A stretch of 39,094 bases of DNA from an uncultured Saprospiraceae bacterium (GTDB lineage Bacteria; Bacteroidota; Bacteroidia; Chitinophagales; Saprospiraceae), in assembly GCA_937951615.1 (NCBI GenBank), contig CALFBH010000116.1:1-39094 (forward strand), in the 5' to 3' direction. Made by a program: the position numbers and the translations under genes. The notes beneath the pieces are model-generated. The model had not been told where the DNA came from, did not search any database, and saw only the letters and a list, made by a program, of their open reading frames with translations. Positions 19,401-25,189 of this stretch are shown piece after piece. The first letter of the stretch is position 1, and every line of letters starts with the position of its first letter.

Positions 19401-21535
19401 CTGAGGTTATGTACACCGTTACAGATGCAGCTGGTAATACCGAGACTTGTAGCTTTAACGTGACCGTTGAAGATACAGAAGATCCTATTATCACTTGCCC
19501 TGCGGATGTTACAGTATCTGTTGATCCTGGTCAATGTAGTGCAGGTGTAGATATACCTGGACCTACAGTTACAGATAATTGCCCTGGTATTATAATGAGT
19601 AGCGACTACAGCTCAGGAGATTTATTCCCTGTTGGAGCAACGACAGTTACCTGGACAGCAACAGATGCTGCTGGTAATACCGCCATTTGTACATTTGATG
19701 TAATCGTAGAAGACGATGAAGATCCAAGCATTACCTGTCCTGCTGATATTACAGTAGCAGCCGATGCAGGCGAATGTTTTGCTACAGTGACTTGGGCTAT
19801 ACCAGTTGGTACAGACAACTGTGGAGTTGCGAGTGTATTTGGCTCTGAAACGCCAGGCAGTATTTTCCCAGTTGGTGCAACAACTGTAAGTTATATTGTA
19901 CTAGATAATGCTGGCAATTCGATGACTTGTAGCTTTATTATTACAGTAGAAGACAATGAATCGCCAATAGCGATGTGTCCTGCTGACCTTACTGTGTCGA
20001 ATGATACGGGACTTTGTGGTGCAAATGTCAATTATGCAGAACCTACACCAGTTGATAATTGTAATGCAACAATCACAGCAAGTAGCCATGATCCAGGAGA
20101 TTTCTTCCCGGTTGGAACTACTGAAGTGACGTATACCGTAACAGATGATGCAGGTAATACAGCGACTTGTAGTTTTGAAATAACCGTTATAGACAATGAA
20201 GAGCCTACAGTGACTTGTCCTGCTGATATTACAGTATCTGCAAATCCAATTACTTGCGATGCAGTAGTGACTTGGCCGGCTGTTATACCTGATGATAATT
20301 GTGGATCTTCTATACAGGGCATGACGCACAGCTCTGGCGACGTATTCCCATTAGGAACAACAGAAGTAGAAATACTTGCAGTAGATGCTTCGGGTAATTC
20401 TGAAGTTTGTACATTCTTTATTACAGTAGAAGACAATACGCCTCCTGTCATTGTCAATTGTCCTGCAGATATTACCATCGGTGGTATCCCAGGAGAATGT
20501 GAAGGTCCAGTCATCGTACCTGTTCCTGTTTTTGGAACGGACTTTACCGACTGTCAGGCAGGAACTGTAATGGTCAATGATTATAATAATTCAGGTAATG
20601 CTTCTGGTACTTACGAGGTCGGAACAACAGTAGTGACTTGGACAGCAACTGACCCAAGCGGTAATTCAGTGACCTGTGAGCAAATCATTACAGTTGAACC
20701 CGTTCAATTGATAGAAGACAGAGCCTATGTAACGGATCAGGATGTATTTATTGGTACCCTGAATACAGAGAGTTTTGGAGATAACGACAGTATCATTATT
20801 GTTGATCCAGGTGTTCCTGCGAATGCAACTGTAAGTACAGTTATCCTCGACTTCTTCTTCCGTGTAGAAGGCATGTCTTGCGAATCTGATGCAGAGATGG
20901 AATTGACTGATCCTGCTGGAAATGTCACCATATTCCCTGCTCCAGTGAATACTTGTAACCAGACCGATCAAATCTTCCAGTTCTTGCTTCCTGCGGCTTC
21001 TGTACCAACAGCGGCTTCCGGCGGTGGTACATGGAAATTGCGCTTCCGCGATACCGACGACCAGAACGCTGATCCTGGTGTTGGTGCTGGCGGACAGCTA
21101 CTGTCTACAGAATACTCTGTAAGATTTGGACGATTGACTTACGAGGTGACCATTACACCGGATTGCCCGAATGGCTTCGTTGCTGATACTGGTGATGATG
21201 GTGATAATAGTGCCATCAATGAAATCATCATTATTGATACGCCAGTCGTAGAAAGTAATGAATCGACTCAGATTGAAAACAGCATGAATATCTATCCTGT
21301 ACCAACTTTCAGTGTCCTGAATGTAGAATATACATCAGACGCAGAAGTACGTGCAGATATTCAAATCATTGACATCAATGGTTCACAAATGCTGATTCAG
21401 GAAGAGTATCTATACGAAGGAGCAAACAGATTTGAAATGGACGTGACCAGCTTATTAGCCGGCATGTACTATATCAGAGTCATGAGAGCAGACGGAGTTG
21501 TTTTGGTGAAACCTTTTACTAAAATTACGCCTTGA
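10406..21535 (+). CDS. Giant HYR-repeat surface protein with SprB-like repeats and T9SS sorting domain
   Basis: This 3709-residue exported protein has a long signal peptide (about 1-41, ending QAQAQ). Residues about 42-620 hold two SprB-like repeats (ITDLSCNPAPCPMGDGAIDL; ITAVIDQILCDETTGGIDI), each interrupted by a related insert of roughly 200 residues. Then follow 31 HYR domains of about 80 residues: 13 at about 620-1675, 2 at 1829-1993 and 16 at 2139-3432. Each has the pattern CPADI, GxC, TDNC, GTTTVTYTATDAAGN, TCSF. A module of about 145 residues (CESDIEVQLTDPAGNV, then FRDTNDQNAG, then YSVRFGRL) occurs three times, at about 1675-1828, 1995-2138 and 3432-3590. It weakly recalls the proprotein convertase P domain. 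Residues about 3622-3709 are a T9SS type A domain. HYR domains are Ig-like adhesion folds, so a filamentous adhesin or gliding-type surface protein is likely. The frame is intact over 11.1 kb. Confidence 0.9.
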   Translation: MKNLFFTLNNSYGVQTALRRCFAVLLTLGMCVGMLTQAQAQILSATITDLSCNPAPCPMGDGAIDLTITGGTPPYLIDWELNGVNLVPPCNNDIDFSNLSGINSDAIAGPVAAAVNAEPYTVQGATVTLSVPIVNGGASIDENQINDSHLNGTVAVRTGVLHDGLPPGANGANVTRTWSFSDPVCNLTMFVNDIDRNDEIIINGSLNGGAAIALSPANFYYPNASPCHTYTATNTWTSDVCNPPFDNLSNSNQGGMYIVFPGCIDEIEIIFYDFSSGTEGGSYSVNFPDDCPEDLTCLEDGMYEVAVTDATGTTVTAAYEVQAIVCGECTITAVIDQILCDETTGGIDITVSDCLEPYSYYWEDENGDPLPLPDPCVEEDYANFQALNGIGANPVGGPDNQIVENAINNANYTIQGATMTVNQAIFAGGGSIDEEIINDSQLNGTFALRTGIDHDGIIGGYPGGAYMLRTITFDRPVCDLEMFFNDLDNNDVVIVNPKLNGTIIPITPADYTVLGTNVNDVGNNQFESINDTGLNNTNAGGIEFQFTSCVDEVELIFYDDVAGPGVVGSEGGSYSINFPAICGYPEDQPELPEGCYVVYVTDASGAETSAEYCLEVTDVEDPQITCPADITIDADPGSCTAVVTWTVPVPTDDCPDVAITASSHNPGDAFPLGTTTVTYTATDGAGNTVTCSFTITVEDNEVPTIICPGNITVPTDAGACEAAVTWNLPTIGDNCPGVMIAGSSHNPGDVFGLGTTLVTYIVEDAAGNVANCSFSVTIEDNENPEVTCPADIIVSAMMGTCEATASWVIPTPTDNCAGVVIAGSSHDPGDTFGVGTTTVTYIIQDASGNVANCSFTVTVTDDEAPPLTCPDDITINADLGVCTAMVTWIPPTVVGGSCLGGAITLTSDYDPGDTFPVGMTTVTYTATDDAGNTATCSFSITVEDNEDPVWGCPADITVSTDAGLCSADVNWANPTVTDNCGVTSFNSNFNSGDTFPVGTTTVTYVAVDAAGNSTSCSFDITVLDSEDPVLTCPTDIMVSTDPGTCGAVVTWATPSLADNCPGAAITNSTSNSGDTFPVGTTTVTYTAMDAAGNMVTCSFDVTVEDTEDPVLNCPADITVTNDAGDCGALITALPIPVPTDNCPVVSTNSTHNPGDVFPIGTTTVTWTATDAAGNMVTCSFDVIVEDTEDPVIACPADIMVSSDAGNCGAVVSWTDPMPTDNCGVVSVVCDPVSGSAFPIGTTTVTCTATDDAGNTAVCTFDVTVEDTEDPVIICPADITVSNDAGACEAVVTWVAPLPTDNCPGATITSSTNNSGDSFPVGTTTVTYTATDAAGNTVTCSFDVTVEDIEDPAITCPADLTVSTDAGVCEAVVTWADPVIGTDATDNCGVVSVVCDPASGDTFPIGTTTVTCTATDAAGNTAVCTFDVTVEDTEDPIITCPADLRVSTDAGDCGAVVTWADPVIGTDATDNCGVVSVVCDPVSGSSFPIGITTVTCTATDAAGNTATCTFDVIVEDTEDPTLTCPADITVSPDPNTCSAIVTWVVPVSDNCPGATTSSTHESGDTFDLGTTAVTYTVTDAAGNTATCSFNVTVVDDGPPTLTCPADIVVETVKGTCSVVVTWMEPTVTDNCVGVTTTSDFASGDTFPIGTTTVTYTATDAVGNVATCTFDVTVNECTGTTPITVTETYTLIDDQDFGIGISDTESFADNGTYTFTDPGTPANAVLFNITLELYFRIDGASCESDIEVQLTDPAGNVNVFTPFATCNGAGPLYNTVINVPGGATIGSPADWVAEFRDTNDQNAGAQEYSVRFGRLIYDASVTTTSDGCAEPVIVNCPADIMAIAGLGVCGANIIVPEPMYGSDFTDCFDATMTNSFTGTSNGSGFYPVGTTVVTWTATDEQGNTTTCEQTIVVEDTQNPVLTCPADVMAETTPGNCDAMATWDLPTVTDNCNAMIIGSTHTSGDVFPIGTTTVTYTAMDDAGNTTTCSFDVIVGECTGASVAEETITLIDDQDTNVDTEMFANNGTYTFTDPATPANAVLSNITLQLFFRVDPGSCESDIEIQLTDPAGNVNVFTPFSSCIGAGPLYNITLPVPSGSTIGAAADWVAEFRDTNDQNAGREYSVRFGRLIYDATVTSTGGCADPIIVNCPADISLSADAGVCGAAVTIPEPMFGTDFTDCSGAIITNSFNGTSNASGFYPVGTTTVTWTAIDGMGNTTTCMQMVVITDDEDPIITCGADRVVTIDGGTCEAVVFWNAPTTSDNCGATLTSDFASGGTYPIGTTTVTYTATDPSGNTATCTFDVVVEDDEDPEITCPADILVSTDVGECGAIITIPTPSATDNCPGVTTSTTHNPGDFFAVGTTTVTWTATDVAGNTATCTFDVIVEDDQIPDITCPADIIVSNDPGVCYAMVSWTPPVISDNCGILTSNYGPGDLFPVGTTTVEYSVFDPAGNTTICSFDITVEDTELPQVVCPADITVNNDAGACEAVVNWAVPTPTDNCSASVSASSHNPGDAFPIGTTEVTYTVSDASGNEATCSFNVTVVDNEDPVITCPNDITVSANPGQCSATVSLPDPIAMDNCPGVMITSSIPPTQTTLPYGTTTVTYTATDAAGNTATCSFDVTVIDNQDPMIVCPADILVDTDAGECYATVNWAVPTPTDNCGIASVTATNQPGSIFPVGTTTVTYIVTDIAGNTANCSFDIIVEDNDLPMIACPADIMASTDPGQCTATVTWVVPTPTDNCSASITVSSHDPGDVFPYGTTEVTYSIIDDSGNTATCSFNVTVEDEQDPMITCPADVTVVAAAGQCGANVNIPAATVMDNCPGITTSSDYSSGDFFPVGTTTVTWTATDIAGNTATCTFDVIVEDNEDPVISCPANILVDTDAGECYATVNWAMPVPTDNCGVASVSSSDQPGSIFPVGTTTVTYTVTDAAGNTADCSFDIIVEDNEAPTVTCPTDIMTGTDPGQCSAAVNWLAPTPTDNCSASVSSSSHNSGDVFPVGTTEVMYTVTDAAGNTETCSFNVTVEDTEDPIITCPADVTVSVDPGQCSAGVDIPGPTVTDNCPGIIMSSDYSSGDLFPVGATTVTWTATDAAGNTAICTFDVIVEDDEDPSITCPADITVAADAGECFATVTWAIPVGTDNCGVASVFGSETPGSIFPVGATTVSYIVLDNAGNSMTCSFIITVEDNESPIAMCPADLTVSNDTGLCGANVNYAEPTPVDNCNATITASSHDPGDFFPVGTTEVTYTVTDDAGNTATCSFEITVIDNEEPTVTCPADITVSANPITCDAVVTWPAVIPDDNCGSSIQGMTHSSGDVFPLGTTEVEILAVDASGNSEVCTFFITVEDNTPPVIVNCPADITIGGIPGECEGPVIVPVPVFGTDFTDCQAGTVMVNDYNNSGNASGTYEVGTTVVTWTATDPSGNSVTCEQIITVEPVQLIEDRAYVTDQDVFIGTLNTESFGDNDSIIIVDPGVPANATVSTVILDFFFRVEGMSCESDAEMELTDPAGNVTIFPAPVNTCNQTDQIFQFLLPAASVPTAASGGGTWKLRFRDTDDQNADPGVGAGGQLLSTEYSVRFGRLTYEVTITPDCPNGFVADTGDDGDNSAINEIIIIDTPVVESNESTQIENSMNIYPVPTFSVLNVEYTSDAEVRADIQIIDINGSQMLIQEEYLYEGANRFEMDVTSLLAGMYYIRVMRADGVVLVKPFTKITP
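17571..20450 (+). repeat. 720-nt higher-order repeat (three HYR domains per unit) within the giant gene
   Basis: HYR domains 19-30 are arranged as four units of three domains, with a period of exactly 720 nt (240 residues). Equivalent points occur at 17601, 18321, 19041 and 19761. Units 2 and 3 share an identical 53-nt block (18306-18358 and 19026-19078) and another identical block of about 34 nt (18408 and 19128). First domains carry DNCGxAS, second DNCSAS with GTTEVTY, third DNCPGI with TTTVTWTATD. The fourth unit has diverged in its third domain. Confidence 0.85.
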
Positions 21536-21597
21536 TAGTGATGGGTAATGGAGTGATTAGTGATTAGTTGCTAATCATGATGACTACTTATAAATTT

Positions 21598-21631
21598 AAA
21601 GCCGGGAATCTCGTTAGAGATTTCCGGCTTT
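21598..21631 (+). terminator. Intrinsic terminator of the giant gene
   Basis: The stem AAAGCCGGGAATCTC / GAGATTTCCGGCTTT (21598-21612 and 21617-21631) has one wobble pair and a GTTA loop, followed by TCTAG. It lies about 60 nt after the stop codon of the giant gene. Confidence 0.8.
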
Positions 21632-21730
21632 CTAGTTGTACAGGCATCCTGCCTGTTCATACGTAATGAGTAATTGGGGAAATACCAAAACTGCTGAAAA
21701 CCATCCATGTCTTGTTTTGGAATTTGTTTT

Positions 21731-21848
21731 TTTGCCTCACCTAGCCTCTCCATCCTGCGGCGGAGAGGGACTTCGCCTGCGGCTGTCCTGCTGTGCGGAC
21801 AACCTGGTGATTGGACAAACGTACATCAGACTTCCAGCCTGAATTATC
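21731..21848. repeat. Dispersed hairpin-containing repeat, copy 1
   Basis: Starting TTTGCCTCACCTAGCCTCTC, this block of about 115 nt matches 37103-37216 in the same orientation, with shared segments GGAGAGGGACTTC, GTCCTGCT, TGCGGAC and CTTCCAGCCTGA. It contains a stem CCTCTCC/GGAGAGG. The second copy keeps the stem and extends it with a compensated pair of bases. No coding frame is shared. Confidence 0.75.
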
Positions 21849-21852
21849 TGGT

Positions 21853-21962
21853 ACAGCTTCATTGAACATTTAACATTGACCACATACAGTACATACACGC
21901 CGTGTTAGCAATGATAAATGATCCATGATAAATGTCAAATGAAAAGACGGCTTATCAATTCC
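21853..21962. repeat. Duplicated block with fossil CRISPR repeat, copy 1
   Basis: This block of about 110 nt closely matches 22052-22157 (ACGCCGTGTTAGCAATGATAAAT, ATCCATGATAAATGTCAAATGA). Its end, 21947-21962 (ACGGCTTATCAATTCC), matches the inner part of the CRISPR repeat with one mismatch and then diverges. Confidence 0.7.
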
Positions 21963-22051
21963 CCATTCGCGCCCCCAGCCCCTAAAGGGGAGTCTACCCG
22001 CGCTCGGCTTATAGGCGGCTGATTTTAAATGACTTGTATGAAGGTTTCGCT

Positions 22052-22157
22052 CACAGCTTCATTTAACATTGATTACACATAGTACGTACACGCCGTGTTA
22101 GCAATGATAAATAATCCATGATAAATGTCAAATGAGAAAACGGCTTATCAATTCCTT
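22052..22157. repeat. Duplicated block with fossil CRISPR repeat, copy 2
   Basis: This is the second copy of the block at 21853-21962. It ends inside a longer fossil CRISPR repeat at 22134-22169. Confidence 0.7.
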
Positions 22158-22169
22158 ACTCACTTTGGG
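22134..22169 (-). repeat. Degenerate CRISPR repeat outside the array
   Basis: Positions 22141-22165 match 24 of 25 bases of the CRISPR repeat. Both repeat ends are lost (GAGAAAA at the left, TGGG at the right). It lies about 150 nt beyond the last array repeat on the leader-distal side. Confidence 0.75.
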
Positions 22170-22283
22170 TTAGTGATTGGTGTATTAGGTAATTGGTGAT
22201 TAGGCAGTACGTGTACAACAATGCCAAAATACCATTCAGCTATTCAGCCCATTTGTAATTCCATGATTCGTAATTCGTAATTG

Positions 22284-23706
22284 AATAATTCGGCTCATCA
22301 ATTCCTTACTCACTTCAACACCCTGATATTTTTTTAACAAAAAACGCAAAATGGTCTAAACGGCTCATCAATTCCTTACTCACTTCAACAATTGTTCTGT
22401 ACAGCCTTCTAGTTGTGTAAGAGTCTAAACGGCTCATCAATTCCTTACTCACTTCAACGCCACTATTTAATAGTGGTAAGAGAGCAAAAACTGTCTAAAC
22501 GGCTCATCAATTCCTTACTCACTTCAACAACACAATACAAGAGAAACACAAAGAAAAAAAGGTCTAAACGGCTCATCAATTCCTTACTCACTTCAACCGA
22601 GCTTCGCTCGGATAATGTGATTAGTAATATAGGTCTAAACGGCTCATCAATTCCTTACTCACTTCAACTTAAGCATTACAGTGGTACAAGCTATTAACGA
22701 GTCTAAACGGCTCATCAATTCCTTACTCACTTCAACCGCTGTGTGGGGTATTATGCTTACCATTGAGTACGTCTAAACGGCTCATCAATTCCTTACTCAC
22801 TTCAACTGAATTTGGTACAGAAGAGAGGTTTTATTAACGTCTAAACGGCTCATCAATTCCTTACTCACTTCAACTGATAGCTTACGCCTTTGGCAGCGAC
22901 AAACCGAGTCTAAACGGCTCATCAATTCCTTACTCACTTCAACAGACAGGGGTTGTCATGGAGCAATAGATAAACGTCTAAACGGCTCATCAATTCCTTA
23001 CTCACTTCAACAGGTGAAGAAATTAAAGCATGTTTCAAAGTAGGTCTAAACGGCTCATCAATTCCTTACTCACTTCAACCAAAAAGTAGGCATAGTCGCA
23101 CCAAAAGGAAGGTCTAAACGGCTCATCAATTCCTTACTCACTTCAACGAAAATTACGTTCGTTGATATTTCGGGAGTGGAAGTCTAAACGGCTCATCAAT
23201 TCCTTACTCACTTCAACGAATACGCTGTTCTAGACGTTGATTAGCCGTTTTGTCTAAACGGCTCATCAATTCCTTACTCACTTCAACTGGTCATTCACTC
23301 CGGCCCATTACCAGACAAAGGTCTAAACGGCTCATCAATTCCTTACTCACTTCAACCTTTAATAATTTTTTTGAAAACACACATTAAACGTCTAAACGGC
23401 TCATCAATTCCTTACTCACTTCAACAGAGAAAAGAGGTTGAGTGGTGATAAGAAGTAACGTCTAAACGGCTCATCAATTCCTTACTCACTTCAACTTCAC
23501 CATTGTTATTGTTAAGCCTGTGCATGTATTTGTCTAAACGGCTCATCAATTCCTTACTCACTTCAACTCTAGCCAGTGATTAAGTTCTTGCTTAGTGAAC
23601 AGTCTAAACGGCTCATCAATTCCTTACTCACTTCAACTTTTACAGAGGAAAGCCTGCCATTAGTTGGTCAGTCTAAACGGCTCATCAATTCCTTACTCAC
23701 TTCAAC
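22284..23706 (-). CRISPR. CRISPR array, type III-A, 21 repeats and 20 spacers
   Basis: The array has 20 identical 36-nt repeats, starting (plus strand) at 22354, 22423, 22493, 22562, 22633, 22701, 22771, 22839, 22908, 22976, 23044, 23112, 23182, 23252, 23321, 23390, 23460, 23532, 23602 and 23671. One truncated repeat lies at 22284-22319, with only 22291-22319 matching. On the minus strand the repeat begins GTTGAAGTGA and ends CCGTTTAGAC. Spacers are 32-36 nt and all different. The degenerate terminal repeat is at the left and cas2 plus a promoter-like sequence are at the right, so the leader is on the right and transcription runs on the minus strand, like the cas genes. The inferred crRNA 5' tag, if Cas6 cuts 8 nt from the repeat end, is GTTTAGAC. 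Confidence 0.97.
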
Positions 23707-23862
23707 TCGTAATTTTTATAAAACACTAATAATCAAAAAGTTGAAATAAGTATTTGACACAGCAATATGCCCAAATTCGTCATTGGCAGTCAAATCAGAC
23801 ATTTTGGCAGCTACAGAGAAGTCATCAATCTCAGGCTGTGCAAACGGATAAATTTTCATTTT
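23707..23862 (-). promoter_or_regulatory. CRISPR leader
   Basis: This AT-rich segment of about 155 nt lies between the first repeat of the array (minus-strand sense) and the leader promoter. New spacers should be inserted at its junction with the repeat at 23706. It contains a 47-codon open frame, annotated separately. Confidence 0.7.
23716..23859 (-). CDS. Possible small ORF inside the CRISPR leader
   Basis: ATG at 23859 opens 47 codons, starting MKIYPFAQPEIDDFSV and ending in TAA at 23716-23718, only 9 nt before the first repeat. The composition is protein-like (TANDEFGHIAVSNTYF), but it has no recognised family. Its start codon falls at the expected transcription start of the leader promoter, so translation would be leaderless. 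A chance open frame of this length is quite possible, so confidence is low. Confidence 0.25.
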   Translation of the reverse strand: MKIYPFAQPEIDDFSVAAKMSDLTANDEFGHIAVSNTYFNFLIISVL

Positions 23863-23891
23863 CAAATATACACTTTTTTTGGCATTTCAAA
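23863..23891 (-). promoter_or_regulatory. Putative CRISPR leader promoter
   Basis: On the minus strand TTTG (23888-23891), 17 nt, then TATATTTG (23863-23870) fits the Bacteroidota TTTG / TAnnTTTG promoter. It lies just after the cas2 stop codon and would start the pre-crRNA near 23858, about 150 nt before the first repeat. Confidence 0.6.
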
Positions 23892-23900
23892 GCACAAAAT

Positions 23901-24194
23901 CTATATAAAAAGCGAATGTTTATTGCCCGTCAGATAGTCTATATCGTAATCTGAACGTCCAATCGTAAGCATATTTTTGAAGTTGTTTTCAGAGATACTG
24001 AGTACATATAGTTTGGCTTCTGAATCCTCTGCCATTTTTGTATTCAGTTCCTCCCAGAGTACGGTGTTCTGTTTTGGATTTTTAATCCCGACAAAGACGG
24101 AAAGCTGTATGCGGTCATATCCTTCCTGGATGAGTCGCGCAGCAACTTTAGTCCGTATTTTATTATTGCTGATGTCGTAAAAAACGAGATACAT
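23901..24194 (-). CDS. cas2: CRISPR-associated endoribonuclease/integration subunit Cas2
   Basis: Cas2 dimers bridge two Cas1 dimers in the spacer integration complex. This 97-residue protein is of normal length. It has the ferredoxin-like N-terminus MYLVFYDISNNKIRTKVAARL, with conserved Asp7 after the first strand, followed by GYDRIQLSVFVG and a C-terminal beta strand (DIDYLTGNKHSLFI). It starts 5 nt after the cas1 stop, so the two are surely co-transcribed, and it is the last cas gene before the leader. With the RT gene upstream it forms a three-gene adaptation module. Confidence 0.95.
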   Translation of the reverse strand: MYLVFYDISNNKIRTKVAARLIQEGYDRIQLSVFVGIKNPKQNTVLWEELNTKMAEDSEAKLYVLSISENNFKNMLTIGRSDYDIDYLTGNKHSLFI

Positions 24195-24199
24195 GGGGT

Positions 24200-25180
24200 C
24201 TAAATTTCTATGTTACTAATTAAATTACCGAGTGCATTGCTTTCTTCAAAAATATGGTCTTTTATACGTTTCACCGAGTTATTGAGCGATACTCTCTGTT
24301 GCAGAAAGTCGTTGAAAGTGCTGATAATTATTCGTTTGCCTTCTTTTCCTATCCAGAAACCCTGCTCTTTTTTTATAAAATGTTCTGGTTTGAGTACTTC
24401 TCTTTTGATAAGGTCAAGCAGTATCCTGTCCATGACCGGGCGCATCGGTTCTATGAGGTCAAATACAAGCGTAGGATTTCTATAACTATCAACATGAAGT
24501 ACTCCGATAAAAGGGTCGAGTCCTTTAGCAAATACGCCACTTTCCACTACGCTGTAGGTCATACCATAGATGTAATTGAGAGCGGCATTAAAATAATCCA
24601 TAGCGGGGCGACGACTGCGTCTTTCAAATTGGAAATCATCGGGTAAAAACAGGTTGAGTGCCTGAAAATACGTTTTGCTAATACTGCCTTCATAGCCCAT
24701 AAGCGTATTGCGCACTATTTTTATTTTTTCATTTTTGTGCTGGTCAATTTTAGTACGAATTGTGCTAATCTGTACAATTGCCTTGTCCATATCTGCTTTA
24801 AGGCTTCGTTTATGCCTAGTCAGTTGTTTGATATTGACGATTTGTTCAGCAGTCTTCTTTTGCAGCAATCCAATCACCCATTCTGTAGCGATTGCTGATT
24901 CAGAAAACACCAGTTGTTTTTTTCTCAGGCTGGCAATATTTACAAAATAAGGACTCCACATTCTGGCTTGTATGGTGCCGAAGTTATTGAAAAATAAAAT
25001 AGGTACCTGATGCTGTGCAGCCAGTTTAATCACCGAGGCATTAAGGTTACAGTTCGTTGTGATGGCAATACTAGTCACCCGTTTAGGGCTAATCTCTCTA
25101 CTGACGCTTTTATTTTTTATAAAAAAACATTTGTTTTTTACACCAATGGAGGTGTCTGCGGTGTCTATAATCAACTGCAT
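24200..25180 (-). CDS. cas1: CRISPR-associated integrase Cas1
   Basis: Cas1 catalyses spacer integration at the leader-repeat junction. This 326-residue protein is of normal length. It has a beta-rich N-terminal domain (about 1-75) and an alpha-helical catalytic domain. Metal-binding residues are visible: Glu164 in LMGYEGSISKTYF, His229 in GVLHVDSYRNP, and Asp241/Glu244 in FDLIEPMRPV. The RT ends 9 nt upstream and cas2 begins 5 nt downstream. The protein is not fused to the RT or to Cas6, unlike many RT-Cas1 proteins of type III systems; the RT is encoded separately just in front. Confidence 0.96.
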   Translation of the reverse strand: MQLIIDTADTSIGVKNKCFFIKNKSVSREISPKRVTSIAITTNCNLNASVIKLAAQHQVPILFFNNFGTIQARMWSPYFVNIASLRKKQLVFSESAIATEWVIGLLQKKTAEQIVNIKQLTRHKRSLKADMDKAIVQISTIRTKIDQHKNEKIKIVRNTLMGYEGSISKTYFQALNLFLPDDFQFERRSRRPAMDYFNAALNYIYGMTYSVVESGVFAKGLDPFIGVLHVDSYRNPTLVFDLIEPMRPVMDRILLDLIKREVLKPEHFIKKEQGFWIGKEGKRIIISTFNDFLQQRVSLNNSVKRIKDHIFEESNALGNLISNIEI

Positions 25181-25189
25181 AATAATGGG

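Larger units (their letters stand above)
21536..22283. other. Gene-free boundary region between the giant gene and the CRISPR array
   Basis: These 748 nt show no coding frame that looks real. They contain the giant gene terminator, a dispersed hairpin repeat (21731-21848), a duplicated block of about 106-110 nt ending in fossil CRISPR repeats, and word-like low-complexity stretches (GTGATTAGTGATTAG near 21553; GTGATTGGTGTATTAGGTAA near 22173; ATTCGTAATTCGTAATTGAA near 22267). Confidence 0.65.

Noticed and set aside
22413-22697. Open frame of 94 codons inside the CRISPR array
   Set aside because: It is a translation of repeats and spacers; repeated peptide text comes from the CRISPR repeat itself.
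23754-23954. Plus-strand frame across the leader and cas2 end
   Set aside because: It overlaps the conserved cas2 C-terminus in antisense and has a Gln/His/Phe-rich sequence without family features.
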